Of a stretch of 64,000 nt of DNA, positions 49,418 through 61,847 are shown piece after piece. Both the position numbers and the translations under genes were made by a program. Below the pieces are notes generated by a model. That model did not search any database and was not told the origin of the DNA. It worked only from the letters and a program-made list of their open reading frames with translations. Positions within the stretch are counted from its first letter, which is position 1; every line of letters begins with the position of its first letter. Source of the stretch: Polytrichum commune (taxonomy: Eukaryota > Streptophyta > Polytrichopsida > Polytrichales > Polytrichaceae); NCBI GenBank assembly GCA_950295325.1, contig OX485809.1, forward strand, positions 8,494,001-8,558,000, read 5' to 3'.

Positions 49418-49661
49418 CTTGGGGGGTTCACTGGCGAAAATCGTAGAACAACGTGCGATAAAAAATAAGGTCCAATATATTCATCATAGACAAATTTTAT
49501 AAAAAATGTACATGTAAAATAGGGGATTTTAAAATAGTGAAACATGTTTACAAGTAAAATACCATCGCCTTATAATCTTTTCTGCAAGGTAAATAACCCC
49601 CCCAATAAATAGGTCCCGAACGCACGTGTATGCGAAATATAAGAGGGAGTGAACCCCCGAG
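49418..49661. mobile_element. hAT-type non-autonomous element, copy 2
   Basis: The 244-bp element starts CTTGGGGGGTTCACT and ends AGTGAACCCCCGAG and is flanked by a perfect 8-bp direct repeat TTTAAGAG (49410-49417 and 49662-49669). Its 3' end shares AGGTAAATA.CCCC and CGCACGTG.ATGC with the copies at 36115 and 51407, so it is a shorter relative of that family. Confidence 0.85.
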
Positions 49662-49679
49662 TTTAAGAGTTGATCATTA

Positions 49680-49990
49680 AGCATTCAAGAGGTCCTTTTT
49701 GGATCTTGATATGCACAAAAACAAGTATTTGAGCTATACACTTCTAGAATCTACTGCAAGTGTCAAAAATGACAAGGTTATCTAAAATGAACTTGTTCAT
49801 CTAGTAGCGTATAATCTACATCATTGATACATATCTTAATGTAAGTGAAGATTCCGGTTCAATGCATGACTTGGGTGCCCTTAGATAATATTACGTACTT
49901 ATTACATTGATTCTATCATTATTTTCTACTTGACATAAGATATTGCACTAAATAAAGTTGACGACTTGAGTAAGAATTGTGCATGTAGGT
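49680..49990 (+). repeat. dispersed repeat C, copy 2
   Basis: It aligns with the reverse complement of 53010-53375 (GACATAAGAT.TTGCACTAAA, TTGGG.TGCCCTT.GAT) and with 22925-23145. Type unknown. Confidence 0.6.
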
Positions 49991-50139
49991 TGTACTTTGA
50001 ACCCCTTAGACTGTTTCACCTGACTATCTAAAACCTTGAATGCGCAAATAAAGAGCTATTGGTTGGATACCTACACCCATTAGGCACCTCAAACCCTACA
50101 ACCAAAATGAATACACCCGCCAACTCACAATCACTACAT

Positions 50140-50614
50140 TGCCCCAATACCCATACGTAGCAAAATGGTTCAACAACCCACTACTCTACTCCCCTCTCCG
50201 ACCACTTTTGGTCAGCACCCCAATGCATAGATGCACAAATCACACAACCCTCAAACTATGATACGGTTAGTACATGGGCAACCAAAGAAAACACACCATC
50301 TGGCCCACCCAATTTCCCTCCCCCCTTTGCAACCTATGCCCGCTACAAGATATTGATACATGCCTTCACATTCTCTCTATGTGCACAAACACCACTTCAA
50401 TAACATCCGAAGAACCAGGCAAAAGAAAGCAAATACACAAACTACTCCTCTCCCACTCCTCATCAAGAGACACACTCCCAATGAACGACAACACTCACCT
50501 AGGAAGCCCCCCAAAGAACACAATCCCCACATGGCTATGACCATGCCTTTGCACCACAAGATCGTGCCTAGCCAAACTCAAACTTGACATCCTTATGATC
50601 ACCACCGCCTCCCC

Positions 50615-50657
<43 letters not shown>

Positions 50658-51010
50658 CACAAATACCTACACACTTTTCCACCCAAAACTCAAGCCTCCG
50701 GATCATTGAATTCTCATTTTGCCAAGATTGCAACCCCACTCCTACCGCCCAACAGAAAAAACAAAAATACCAACCCATGGTCAACACACTAGGAAACGCC
50801 AAATGATGTGTAACACTCACTATCCTCACATGAGGCATATGAAGAGGCATCCACACGAAGAACATCACCAACCTCTTCGAACAATGCTACATCCCCCTAA
50901 TGGCCATGCATGCTACAAACACACCTAATTAGTATCAAATACCTCACCTACCCATGCTCAACAAACATAAATTGGAAAATCACCAACATCCAATATTCCC
51001 CACCTAAGCA
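50140..51010 (+). pseudogene. LINE ORF2 C-terminal fragment with zinc motif
   Basis: The frame starting near 50274 reads PLCNLC, then CLHILSMC, the C-x2-C..H-x4-C zinc motif of a LINE C-terminus. It continues in shifted frames with SLRIIEFSFCQDC, GIWRGIHTKNITNL and NKHKLENHQHP in the order expected for that protein family. The reading is split by stops and by a (TA)n tract at 50619-50656. No RT domain upstream is recognised. Confidence 0.68.
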
Positions 51011-51406
51011 AACACCAAAATCACATACACACAACAAAACCTCAAGAATGAATCTCACAACGTGATGCCCAAACCCAATTAACTAGTTTAGATTAAGGGA
51101 TAGCACAATTGCCTGGAGACATCCCCAAGAATTGAACCTAACTCAAACTTCAAGTTAAGGCATTATGCCCTCATAACACCCACCCTTGAGATGCACAACA
51201 TTACCCAATCAAAGTTCATATTCCCCCCCCCCCCCCAAAGACACACATGGGCCTATAATACCCACCGTGATTGGTTATTAATAGGGACCACCTCCGACAT
51301 GAGGCAGTAGCACTTGTCTCATAGCCTTGCTCAGTCAACCTGCTCTGGGTTCACATATGAGCTCATGGCTATGATCAAGGTGGCGTGTCCCTCATTCATG
51401 CCAACC

Positions 51407-51901
51407 CACGGGTAGATCACTTAGTGCATTGTAAAAACGATGTGCGGCATAATATAGAGAGGATTAAAATCATTTAAAATAAAAATTACAAAGGAATTCC
51501 AAATAATGAAGGGGCCATTAAATGTAGACAATCCCATTGTAAGTAAGTTAGATGGACATAAAACGTGGGCCATTATTTTTGTAGAATTAATATAGGGGCT
51601 GAAGATAAGGATCCTAGAAGGTATGTTTAGTATGGTATGTAAATGGGTTTAGGACTCACGGGGATGGATGATAATTGGGATTTCCGTTCGTCCAAAATTA
51701 CTTAAAAGGAATATAGAGTACAAAAAATTACAGTGACTTGGACAATATAAGTAATGGAAGGGTGCAAACAAATGGGCCATTTTTGAAATTTAATTAATTA
51801 TAGGGAGGCTCTAATTCAGCCCTTGAAGGTAAATAGCCCCAAAACAATAAACCCCCAGCCGCACGTGATGCACAAAAATGCCTTAGAGTGATCTACCCGT
51901 G
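51407..51901. mobile_element. hAT-type non-autonomous element, copy 3 (best preserved)
   Basis: The 495-bp element has perfect 15-bp inverted termini CACGGGTAGATCACT / AGTGATCTACCCGTG and a perfect 8-bp target duplication TGCCAACC (51399-51406 and 51902-51909). These are standard hAT-superfamily marks. Intact termini and duplication suggest the most recent insertion of the family here. No coding capacity. Confidence 0.92.
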
Positions 51902-52439
51902 TGCCAACCCTAGAGGTTGGTGTCATCTCTCTACTAGTTGTATACATGTTGATTAATATGGCCAAAGTGCCTAATTATAGCTCAAGAAGCAATACATATT
52001 AGGTCCATATTGAACTGATGGTGCATATTCAACTTGGTGCAAACTATAGCTTGTCAAAGTGACAAGTAAAGCTTGAGGTGGTACATATTGAAGACATAGA
52101 TGGAACCAATATTACATAGTGAATCGGGGTAACTAGGTATCAAGGTTTTATACACATATACGGGACCAAGAGATCAATCCAGCCTTAGTATACAATTAGG
52201 GTTTACCCTTAAAGGTTCAAGAGGTCCACATTGGGCCTCAAGACATCGTACTAAGGTGTTTAAAGTTACTTGTTGTTACTTGTTGTTACTTGTTGGTGTT
52301 TTGTTATGAAGATATCAAAATGATCCCATCTCATTTATCAATTGCAATCTTTCAATCAAAGCAGTCTTATATGTTAAATGAAATATTGGGAAATTTGAGA
52401 ACTATCCATCATGCCCCCCCCCCCCCAAATTTCAAGTGT

Positions 52440-52620
52440 CTCTTATAGGTTTAAGGTTGAGTTATGCGAGCTTAATCTCACTAGACTAATTTAGGGGTTT
52501 AGACATTAATTGCAGGGTCACATGCAATTGTAGAAGAAATATTTGAGTTGTAAGGACTTCTCAACATTCTTACCTTCAACTTACATGAACGGCACTAATC
52601 CATAGCCTTTTCAAACCCTT
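52440..52620 (+). repeat. dispersed repeat F, copy 1
   Basis: CTTAATCTCACTAGACTAAT and TTCTCAACATTCTTACCTTC then AACTTACATG align with 61848-61968. Type unknown. An 18-G run follows at 52629-52646. Confidence 0.55.
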
Positions 52621-53009
52621 AATTCTTCGGGGGGGGGGGGGGGGGGCAGTGTGTTAAAAAGTTAAGGATATAGGTGCGAACAACCACTATTTTATAGGGG
52701 GGTATTACTTTCAATTCTCTTCTTTTTTTCACATGCTATCATTATGTAAATTTCTACTTTGGGTTAATAGAAAAATGGCTTGCATTACTTATAATTCCAA
52801 ATTACCTATTATTCCATACCCTATAGTACTTTAAAGATGTCCAGTGTCATGGTTGATACCCTATATTACTCTTAACTCCATTTATAATTTTTAGCCCCCA
52901 TGTTTTTAAAATACCCTATCATTTGTTTGCACGTATATTGCTACTCCAACCAATGACTACCCCCCCCCCCCCCGAGCCTTAATTGATCAAGAAGCTTAAT
53001 TTTGACTTA

Positions 53010-53375
53010 TATACACAATCTATACAAGCCTCACCAAGTCTTAAAATCATATTATTTTCAACTGTTATGGCTTTTGACACTTTATTTAGTGCATAATCTT
53101 ATGTCGTACGTAGGAACACATAAAATATGTGTATATGAGATTTAGATTTTCAAAATAGTAAATACGTATATGCATCCAAGGGCACCCCAAGTTGTGTAAA
53201 TAAACCCAAATTTTAAATGACATTAAGGTGCTCAAATAACCTAAAAATTGCAATTGAGAAATGCATAAAGTCTAGGTAAGGTCCTCTTAAACAAAATTAG
53301 CTAACAATGGAAGTATGTAGCTCATATACACATTTCTTTGGATGAAGGAGGCCGAACTAGACCTCTCAAACACTT
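53010..53375 (-). repeat. dispersed repeat C, copy 3 (inverted)
   Basis: The reverse complement aligns with 49680-49990; see that entry for shared words. Confidence 0.55.
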
Positions 53376-54290
53376 ATAAATTAAGACCACTGAAACCATT
53401 GTTGATATCGTATCTTTTTATTTTTTACCATTTGGACATCAATAATGAGGATTCCACATTGTTTTGGGTTATTTGACAGTGCTTTTGTTTTTTTTATACC
53501 ATTAGGGTCTCTATATCATGCAAGAACCCTCATACGTGGGAAAAATGGCCCTAGTATCAATATGATTTAGAATCATATTGACTAGAAATAATACTCAGGT
53601 ATACAAACATTCTCTTACCTTGACATACCCAACAAACATCACAGTTTGACTGAAATTAAAATATTTGATACCCATGGGGTAGATTATTTGGTACCATTAC
53701 TGTTCTTGAATACTCATACCATGCATTCACCTAAACATTGTATTTCCACTTCCTCGCCGAAATAGATTGTGTTCACTATGATTTCCAAGGGATGCACTCA
53801 ATGTAGAGACTCACAATGACGTGAGTGGAAAACAATGTTAATACTCCCTTATTTACATTTACCATGATTATTTTGAAGGCATGTTCTTTTCGGACACTGT
53901 CATTACTTGTAGCTAATTCTCTCATTCGACCGATCATTAGATGGTCTTCAAGACTTGCATGAAAGTTCGGTAAAACATGTCTCATTTTTTTCCTTTGACA
54001 ACACACAATAGGTACGCTTTTCTATCACACAGAATATGCACAATCTTCAACATGTACGGACTTTTCTTATACTCTTCTTCCAGATCAAATACAGATGCAT
54101 GTAGAAAAAGGGAGGGGACTCAGGGGAGGGTTAAACAAGAGTAACCACTCATGCCCATGTTTGGTTCTCCACCGTTGAGTGCACCCCCCAACCTACAACT
54201 CCCGTCGCATAGACCAAGTATATTTTGGTTTCGATGCTTGTGGAGGGAAGGATTTGTACAAATGGCGGTTGCGTTGTGGTAATTGTAAGT
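53376..54290. other. intergenic, no gene seen
   Basis: AT-rich, with no supported coding region or definable repeat ends. Confidence 0.45.
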
Positions 54291-55030
54291 GGGTGAGTGA
54301 GTGAGGGAGGGAGGGAGGGAGGGAGGGAGGGAGGGTGGTGGGAGTAGCTAGCTAGCTAGCTAGCTCGGGAAGGAGGGGAAGAGAAAGACAAGCGCACCGA
54401 CATGCATCCCTAACCTCCACATGCGGGTGAAGCTCCCAAGCTGCTAGACTCCCCCCTGGATGTGATAGTTGGCCTCGATCCCAGCGACTCTTGGGACGTA
54501 TACAGTGGCAGCCCTATGGGAGCTTCACTCTCCCCAAAGCTTATCTGTTGCTGAGCGAATGCAGCCTTTCAAAGGACATGGCGCAGTTTCAAACGAGACA
54601 CTAACTTAACTTTACTTTATGTAGCCAAGCCAGCAGCAGCAGCAGCAGCAGGACTGGGCCGGGCCGGGCTGTGTCATGTTCATGTGTGTTTCCCCAACTC
54701 TCCTACTCAGTTACTATGTACTCTGCTTCGTCAATAATGTAAAGCGGAGCTCAACTTTACTTTAACTGGCCTGCACACATAGTGTAGATATTTCGGAGTG
54801 CGTTCGTGGTAACTTAGAATCTGTTTCGTGTGCTGGATCCAACAATGCTAATCGGTGCGTTGAAGGAGGAGAAGAAGAAGAAGGAGAAGAAGAAGCGTCC
54901 AGTACTTGGAAGGAAGCGAATCGAATCGAATGAAAGTGCTGCATGTATGTTCAGGCTCTCGTTGGAGACGAATTGAAGCGCAGCATGTTCGAGGTAGCAG
55001 CAGCAGCAGAAGAAGAAGAAGAAGAAGTAG
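54291..55030. promoter_or_regulatory. GC-rich, simple-repeat-dense stretch, possible promoter
   Basis: It contains (GGGA)n at about 54300-54335, (TAGC)n at 54344-54365, (CAG)n near 54632-54651 and (GAA)n tracts at 54868-54895 and 55005-55028. Composition contrasts with the surrounding AT-rich DNA, as expected of a plant 5' regulatory region, but no exon downstream could be supported. Confidence 0.3.
54424..54532 (+). ncRNA. possible small-RNA precursor-like hairpin
   Basis: GTGAAGCTCCCA (54427-54438) pairs perfectly with TGGGAGCTTCAC (54517-54528), and an inner stem GCTGC/GCAGC (54440-54444 with 54508-54512) extends it around a 63-nt loop. The size is right for a plant miRNA precursor, but no known miRNA is recognised and total pairing is modest. 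Confidence 0.25.
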
Positions 55031-58000
55031 GTCGAGGTTGGCACAACCGTGAATGTGAATGAATCAATCGTGTTCTCATGGTTTTGTTAGTGATTGCGAA
55101 TCACAAAGAGTGTTGATTCAAGTTCCGGATTCAGGTTCCGGAGTAGGCTTCCACGTACAAGTTCTAATAGCTTTTAGCTTGCAAAGCAAAACGTTATCTT
55201 ACAAGTTTCCTTTAAAAGATCACATAAGATGTGTAGGTGATATTGGGTTTGTTTTTTCATGTTCTCTCAACTTAGATTTTACACAACGGAACTTGTATTG
55301 TACTAGCAAATCTATGATGAAGCGTCAACAAAAACTAGATTAAAGATCGGACCTCCTCTTATTTGGTTACGGCCGTGAGATGTGAATGCTCGTGAATTCC
55401 TTAACCGAATACACAGGTCCTCCCAATCGTGTTCCCTGTTGAGTGTAAAGTAACTGATAAATTTGAAGACACAGTCCAATCTCTTTTGAATAAGTTTTCT
55501 TTACAGTGTTCGTACTTTGATTCCTCACCTAACCACGTACCAATTAGATATAGAAGTCCGATTTGAGGAAAGTAACCGAATAACACCCACATACCTTAGG
55601 CATGTCGATTGTCTTCACTGTTGAACCTAGAGTGGTTAATATATTATGCGGAGCAACATGGTCCAATCTCAAACCTAATACAGGTATTCCTTGCTTTTAA
55701 CCGCAAGTCTTGTGATATATATATATATATATATATATATCACTCAAATATAGGTGTTCAATTAGGAAGAGTGCCACATAAGGTCCACCACATACCTTAC
55801 ACATTGTGGGGAGGCTTGAATCTTCTATGCCTCTACAAAACTTGTGGGGAGGTCGTATCTAGAAAACAAAATGGGGAGCAACCTGAAGAAAACCAAGTCT
55901 TGTTTAAAATGGTATACCCTTTGTTGGCTTTTCACGATGTTGACCATGGTCATCATAATTGGTCGCATCCAACTTCAAAGAGAAACTTTCTAGCAACTCC
56001 CCTTGTGTTTTTTTATACCGCATTTAATCCACTAGATGCGCGGGCTCCTTTGATGAGTAAACATATATGCCCCATAAACGGCTTGAATAGGGCTGATGTG
56101 GCGATGAGACCACTAGCTTGTTATCCAACGTCCTCTCATCGATTTAATCGCCTCATGTGAATGGATCCTCAAGTGAAACCATCGATTTACTTCACTATCA
56201 ATCCATCACTAGCCAAATTGAATAAATCTACCGTCTTCCGGATAGAGAGAATTGAATCAATTGTATGATTGCTAACCTTTGCATGGTTGACACAACATCC
56301 CAACGAGTATTGAAGCCTTTTCTTTTCTTTTCACTCGGTCCATGACATTGAAATTGTGTTTAACACTTGAACCCATTACCTAGAAGAGGTGACGATATAA
56401 TTATATGCAACAATGGTGGTGAAATATGCACAATGTGTTTTCAATCTAGGTCAAGTACTGCAAGCCCATGCCTCTCTACATTTTTCTTTGCAAAGATGTG
56501 TATTGGTCCTATGAAAATATTGCAATTGATAAAGTAGTTAATTTTACGTAGATGGGGCCTCTTTAGAAATAATAAGTAACTTTTAAACACCGTTGTATCA
56601 CACGTTATCCCTTGAGGCCCAAAATGGGACTCATGTCCTTTGAAGGTTAATATGTGTAGTGCGTAAACTTTGGGTGGGGCCAATTAGTATAAATCTTGTA
56701 AACCATGTGAGACTAAGGAAACCTTCATTCCAAAACCTTAAAACATCACCCATTCATAAAGGGTAAAGGGTATTGAAGAACCTGACACAAAATATGTAGT
56801 AAGAAGTATAAAGAACAACGTTAGAATTTGAGATAGAGGAGGGTAGTAGAGATAAATTTAAAACAATATAGGTGGGAGATAATACAAAGTGCTTAGGATT
56901 ACATTACAAGAGGTCAGATGTGTGTTGTGAGGAGGATATTGAAGGTTATTGGGTGATACCCTCGAGGCTATTGTTGGGTATGGCACAAGATAAAGGCATT
57001 GTTTGGGTCTTCACATCAAATTCTCATTTTCTTGCATGTTAGGTTGTTGACAGTTTATGTAAATTTCTAGGGTTTAGGAACATCAAACTTGTTGTTGCTT
57101 TGTTCCCGCTTCTTCTCAATTGAGAGGTTCTAATGGCTGTTGCTGAGATTGTGTCCATGATGTCATGTGATCTTGGTGGAGGTTTAGATTTGAAAATAAT
57201 GGTTGGCATGAACCTTAGTGTTTGTTGCATAACGCTTCAAACTATATGAATGAGGTTGGTGGAGTCCTTGAACTTCATTACACCGTTTGATTTTCATAAC
57301 CCTTGTAAACTTATTTGTTCTCTCAAAGTTTGTAGTTCTCTTTCTAGTATTTGATGGGCTAAAACATACACTAGCACTAAACTACACAAGCATATTCTCT
57401 TATCATTCAAAATTTTGGCTAAGAATAAAAACCGTTTGCAAAATACAGTGCCGTTAAAAAAACACAACAAAATATGCTAAATCAATCCCCAAATATAAAG
57501 CTAAATTATGGAAATAATTTAATTGAACAATCCTAAAATTATCTTGGAAAATATAAGATAATCACCCCAAGAAATACTTGTTACTCGCATGTGGGTCCAC
57601 CATTCTACATAAAGTGCACCCCCCCCCCAGGTGGGTCCTAAATGACCATTTTCCCTTAAGCACATGTTTATGCTACGGGAAACACACAAAGTAAATTTAC
57701 GGGGGATCAATGCACTCCACTTCCCGTTGCAACATTTCAACATTGTGTAGCCTCGATATGCATATGAGAGTCATGATGTTTGATGCTCAATGACATTGAA
57801 TGATATCTTACGTGCACTTAAAGGGGAGATGATGAGCCTTCCATTTATTATATGTGAACCCAACGAGTTGCATTTTGGGTTTTTAGAATGATATTACAAC
57901 TTACAAGTTGTCGTTTCAAGTGATTGATCTAAGTTCATTTACCCCTCAAAATCGGATGCCTATTTTCAACACCACAACACTTATTCCACATCATTGGACT

Positions 58001-58949
58001 AAGTTATCATGTATCATGGATAATCATGATCTCTGTAAGAATAGTTGACTCAAATTCACTTCGGTGCACGAACATTGACGTTTCTTTTTCTTTTTCTTTT
58101 CACCACATTAACCATGAAGTGGAGGTTACACACTTGTTTTACGAGCATGATCGCAAAAAAACATTTATCACATTAAAGTTATAGGCTACCAAGCATGAGG
58201 TCAAGAAGGCATGGAGGCCTATTTTGGACACCTAAGTTTCAAATGTGGTTGTAAATGTACAGTTATCTTAGATTCATCTTCTAAGAGGAATGGACATGAT
58301 ACATTCCAAAAGTTGTTGACTACTTTGATTAGAAAGCCATAGTTTACATGCCTCTCTACCTTATATTGAGTTGGGAAGACTTATATTTGTATTGAAAATA
58401 GTATGGATTTCATTCTCCACATGCACCCTACTAAGGTGACCTAGTACTTATCCTGGTTAATTAAGGTGTATGTGGCATGCGTGAGTCACTATCTTGTCAA
58501 GTGATCATCCAAACAATGCGAGGGCATGTTACACTTATTGACACCGGACCATGACAACCGCTTTCCGCATTTCCTCATGGGTTGATAAATGAGTAAGTTA
58601 GTGGTCCCACTTTACTTTGCACAAGGTCATCAAACAAGATTGACCATGTCAAAACATGGATGAAAAAGTGATGTGGAATCTTACATGCTCATGAATGGAT
58701 AGTGTTTGGTGGTCACTTGGGTTTTATGGTGAGAGAACCCAAATAAGTTGCCTCAACAACAAAAGAAAATGATTGTCAAGATTAAAAAATATTTTATGTA
58801 AGAAGCTATATTTAATATACATGTTTTTAGTGAAACATAATTTTCTACCTATATTTTATATTTTCATTAAAAACATTGCGTCCCAGTCTAAGTATTCTTT
58901 ACACTTTGTCCCATCACAAAGACTTTCTAAATATGGTTTAAACTAGGAT
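55031..58949. other. intergenic with (AT)n and family-E repeat traces
   Basis: (AT)n at 55715-55740. 55380-55800 resembles repeat family E at 43140-44400. The 183-codon open frame at 55609-56160 includes translated (AT)n (IYIYIYI) and no recognised motif, so I do not call it a gene. Confidence 0.45.
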
Positions 58950-59179
58950 TTAAGTATATTTGAATTTATGCATGAAATCTAGACAACTTCAATTGCCAAT
59001 ATGACATACATTAGACAACAAAACTACACAAATATGGTGGTTGGCAAACATGAAATATAAACACTTAAAGTTATGATTGTTGTGTTGTTGCTTTTTTTTT
59101 TCATTGTCGTTTGATTTTTTTCCCCATAAGTGCACATCCCTTATTATTTTTGGACAATGATTTGTCCAAATATACTTAA
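58950..59179 (+). mobile_element. TTAA-flanked MITE, copy 3
   Basis: About 230 bp from TTAAGTATATTTG to CAAATATACTTAA, perfect inverted termini of 15 bp if the outer AT is counted. It aligns with 45279-45487 and the reverse complement of 23199-23413. A T-rich insertion near 59090-59100 makes it slightly longer. Confidence 0.82.
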
Positions 59180-61126
59180 ATGTTAATTTTCAATACTTTT
59201 TGTGACCATGGCTTTGAACCGGCGACCATGACCACAAGAAACTCCTAAATCATTTTTTCTCACAACCCTTCTTCACATGTTTAACCAAGTCAATTACAAG
59301 ATTAAGGTAGATTATTGTGGGAAGATGTGTAAGTGTGTGACTAACCTTGAGCGGCCCTCTATATAGTGTGGCTCATAGTAAGCACCCTCTTGCAATTAAA
59401 TAGTGTGTAACCATAGTCACACTTAAATCTTTGATCACTCACTATTTTCTCATCTTTCAATATTTCTTGTAAGCAATGTACTAATTAAAAATTTGTTAAG
59501 ATTGTGAACACAACAAGCTATAATGCGCTTCTTAAGTCCAAGAATCAAGGAGAGAACATCAAATTTTGACATGAACAACAAATGAGCTTTGGATGCTCGC
59601 TGCAGCATAATGGCTACTAGTACGGAGGGTTGATCTTGGTGTCCATGGAAAGATCATAAACTTGAAGCTCTAATACAAGATTGATTGTTTGGTTGCACGG
59701 AAATAAAGTAATAGTTGAAGGAGATATCATAATTGAGATAGTTGGAGGTGTTTTTTAAAGTTAGGTTTTGTTGAGTAAGCACATGTTAAGGATACAATAA
59801 ATACTAAGCATGAGTCACAAACACATATCGAAAGATGACCAATATATTGTACAACGGTGCAAAAAGGCTTTGTGTTACAATAAGTTTGCCATAACAACAA
59901 TTTGAATGTGTTGAGAATGTTCAACACAAGGATTCCCCAAACAATGACTTTACTAGCACAAACCACCTTAGCTTAGATTGCCCAACAACCCTTGACCTTG
60001 GACCTAAGTATGCGATGCGTGTCGAGCAACTCATGGAAAACTTCTTCTCATGACCGTGCAATTACAATCTTTATCTTATCCTTAACCCCTAACCTTCTAG
60101 AAGCTCATCCATGGTAAACCTAATTAGTAAAGACTATCACCTAAGGTAACTTCAAGAAATATGGTCAACAACATTGTGACCTTTACTAGGCATGTGCTCA
60201 GTCCAAGGAAAGAAAACCTACTCAATTTATTGAGTAGATAGCAACACATTACACACTATCTTCAATCCAATGGAAAGTTTTTAACTTACATTGTGAACTT
60301 TTTATGTTCAACATTGTGGGTTGGTACATTATGTCCACCCAAATTGTTATCCCAATTTTTTATTTATTTTGTGGAAGTAAGCTCAATATTATACCCCAAA
60401 TTATTAACCATGATTAGTATAGTTGAAAATGAAAAAAAACTAATTCAAATTCCACCTACCATTTTAAAAAAACAAGCTCTAATGTGCTAAGAAACACGCT
60501 CTACATTGTTTATGTACTAAGAGAATGAGATTATTGTTGTCACATATGAGCATTTCACATATTTGCAATGGATTTTGTTAAATATTATTCAAATCCTATA
60601 ATAAGAAAGGAGAAACTAACATTGGCAAACTATTGATATGAATATGAGCCCGTTGACCTTACCATGTTCAAGAGCCCCCTTGATAAAAGATAGGGTTCAC
60701 CACCTACCTTGTGGTAATTGGGCTCTCCTCAAGTTAAAATGCTTCGGTTTTATGTTGGAGGGAGCATTATAATCTGGTTTTGTTTGTTGAGAACGAGGTA
60801 TGTGAGGTATTTAATGGCTATTTGATAAATGGCTACAAGCCTATACATAAAACAACATCAAATTGAAAGACTTGTTGAGGACGTGAAGGTCATACATAAG
60901 CCTAGTATGATGATAGCTTGGCGCTTTCCACCCCTTTATCCGTTAAGAATACATTGGTGTTTCCACTCCATTGCTCCTACCTTTGTAGCTCGTTAGAGGA
61001 CCCACTACAAGCACATGAGTCCTAGGCAATTGACCTACATCACTAAAAACTTGTCCTATGTAATTGAAAAATTTACAAATCTAGAAAGATGATAGATTGC
61101 ATCGTTCTTTCATCGACATGGGATGA
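59180..61126. other. intergenic, nothing recognised
   Basis: AT-rich, no open frame with a recognisable motif and no terminal repeats found. Confidence 0.45.
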
Positions 61127-61410
61127 TTGCGTAGGACTTGTATGTTCGTAGTGAGCTTTATGAAAAGAGAGTACTTTTTGGGGTTGTGGTCAAGATCTTT
61201 CACATACTATGATTTGAAAAGTGGATTTGGGGTTGCAATGCCTACTTTTGATTACCTCTTTGTTCTCATCGCCAACCTTTTCAACGGTATTTCCAACTCA
61301 ATTATTATCGAGACGAGACCGATATACTCGTATTCTTTGTACGGTGTTTCTCTCCAAGAAGCGATGTCGGTAATGAAGTCTAGATTGCATGCATGCATGC
61401 ATGTCCATGT
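61127..61410 (+). pseudogene. possible PIF/Harbinger transposase remnant
   Basis: The frame from 61127 reads REYFLGLWSRSFTYYD followed by FGVAMPTFDYLFVLIANLF, which resembles the conserved N-terminal 'FRM-x-TFDYL' region of PIF/Harbinger transposases. The DDE catalytic part is not visible. The match is short and by eye only. Confidence 0.3.
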
Positions 61411-61847
61411 GCATTTAATTTTGTACTTTCCAACATTTTTCTTTTCTTTTCCAAAGCACCAAACTCCATTGAGTTACAGGAAGTGCACATCACTTCTACT
61501 CGCGAATGTGATATAAATATACACAGTTTGATAATGTAAGAATGATCTAAGACAATAACAGAAACAATTCATTCTTTCACATGAACTAAATGACTACCTA
61601 GCTCTTAGTCCAATCACGTTTTTGGTTGACTTGTTATGCACACACGATGATCGCATTCTTGCATTATCTTGGAGCACATCAAAAGCCTTCGTTTACCAAG
61701 AATTTGCAACTTGTCAACAATCTCAAAATGCTTACATCCAGTGCTCATAAATGTACAGGAAGAGTTCAACTGTATGGCTGTGATCTATGCTAAATATCAG
61801 AAGATTGAGTCACTTGAAGTTCACAACAAACCCTTGCATCTTTCCCA

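Noticed and set aside
50619-50656. (TA)n tract as a regulatory site or origin
   Set aside because: A simple microsatellite with no associated structure; similar tracts occur at 9533, 16205 and 55715.
54424-54532. Hairpin as a known miRNA (miR319/159 or miR477-like)
   Set aside because: Sequence shares only a few bases with those families; kept only as an unnamed low-confidence hairpin.
55609-56160. 183-codon frame
   Set aside because: Contains translated (AT)n, lacks any recognisable motif and overlaps diverged repeat sequence.
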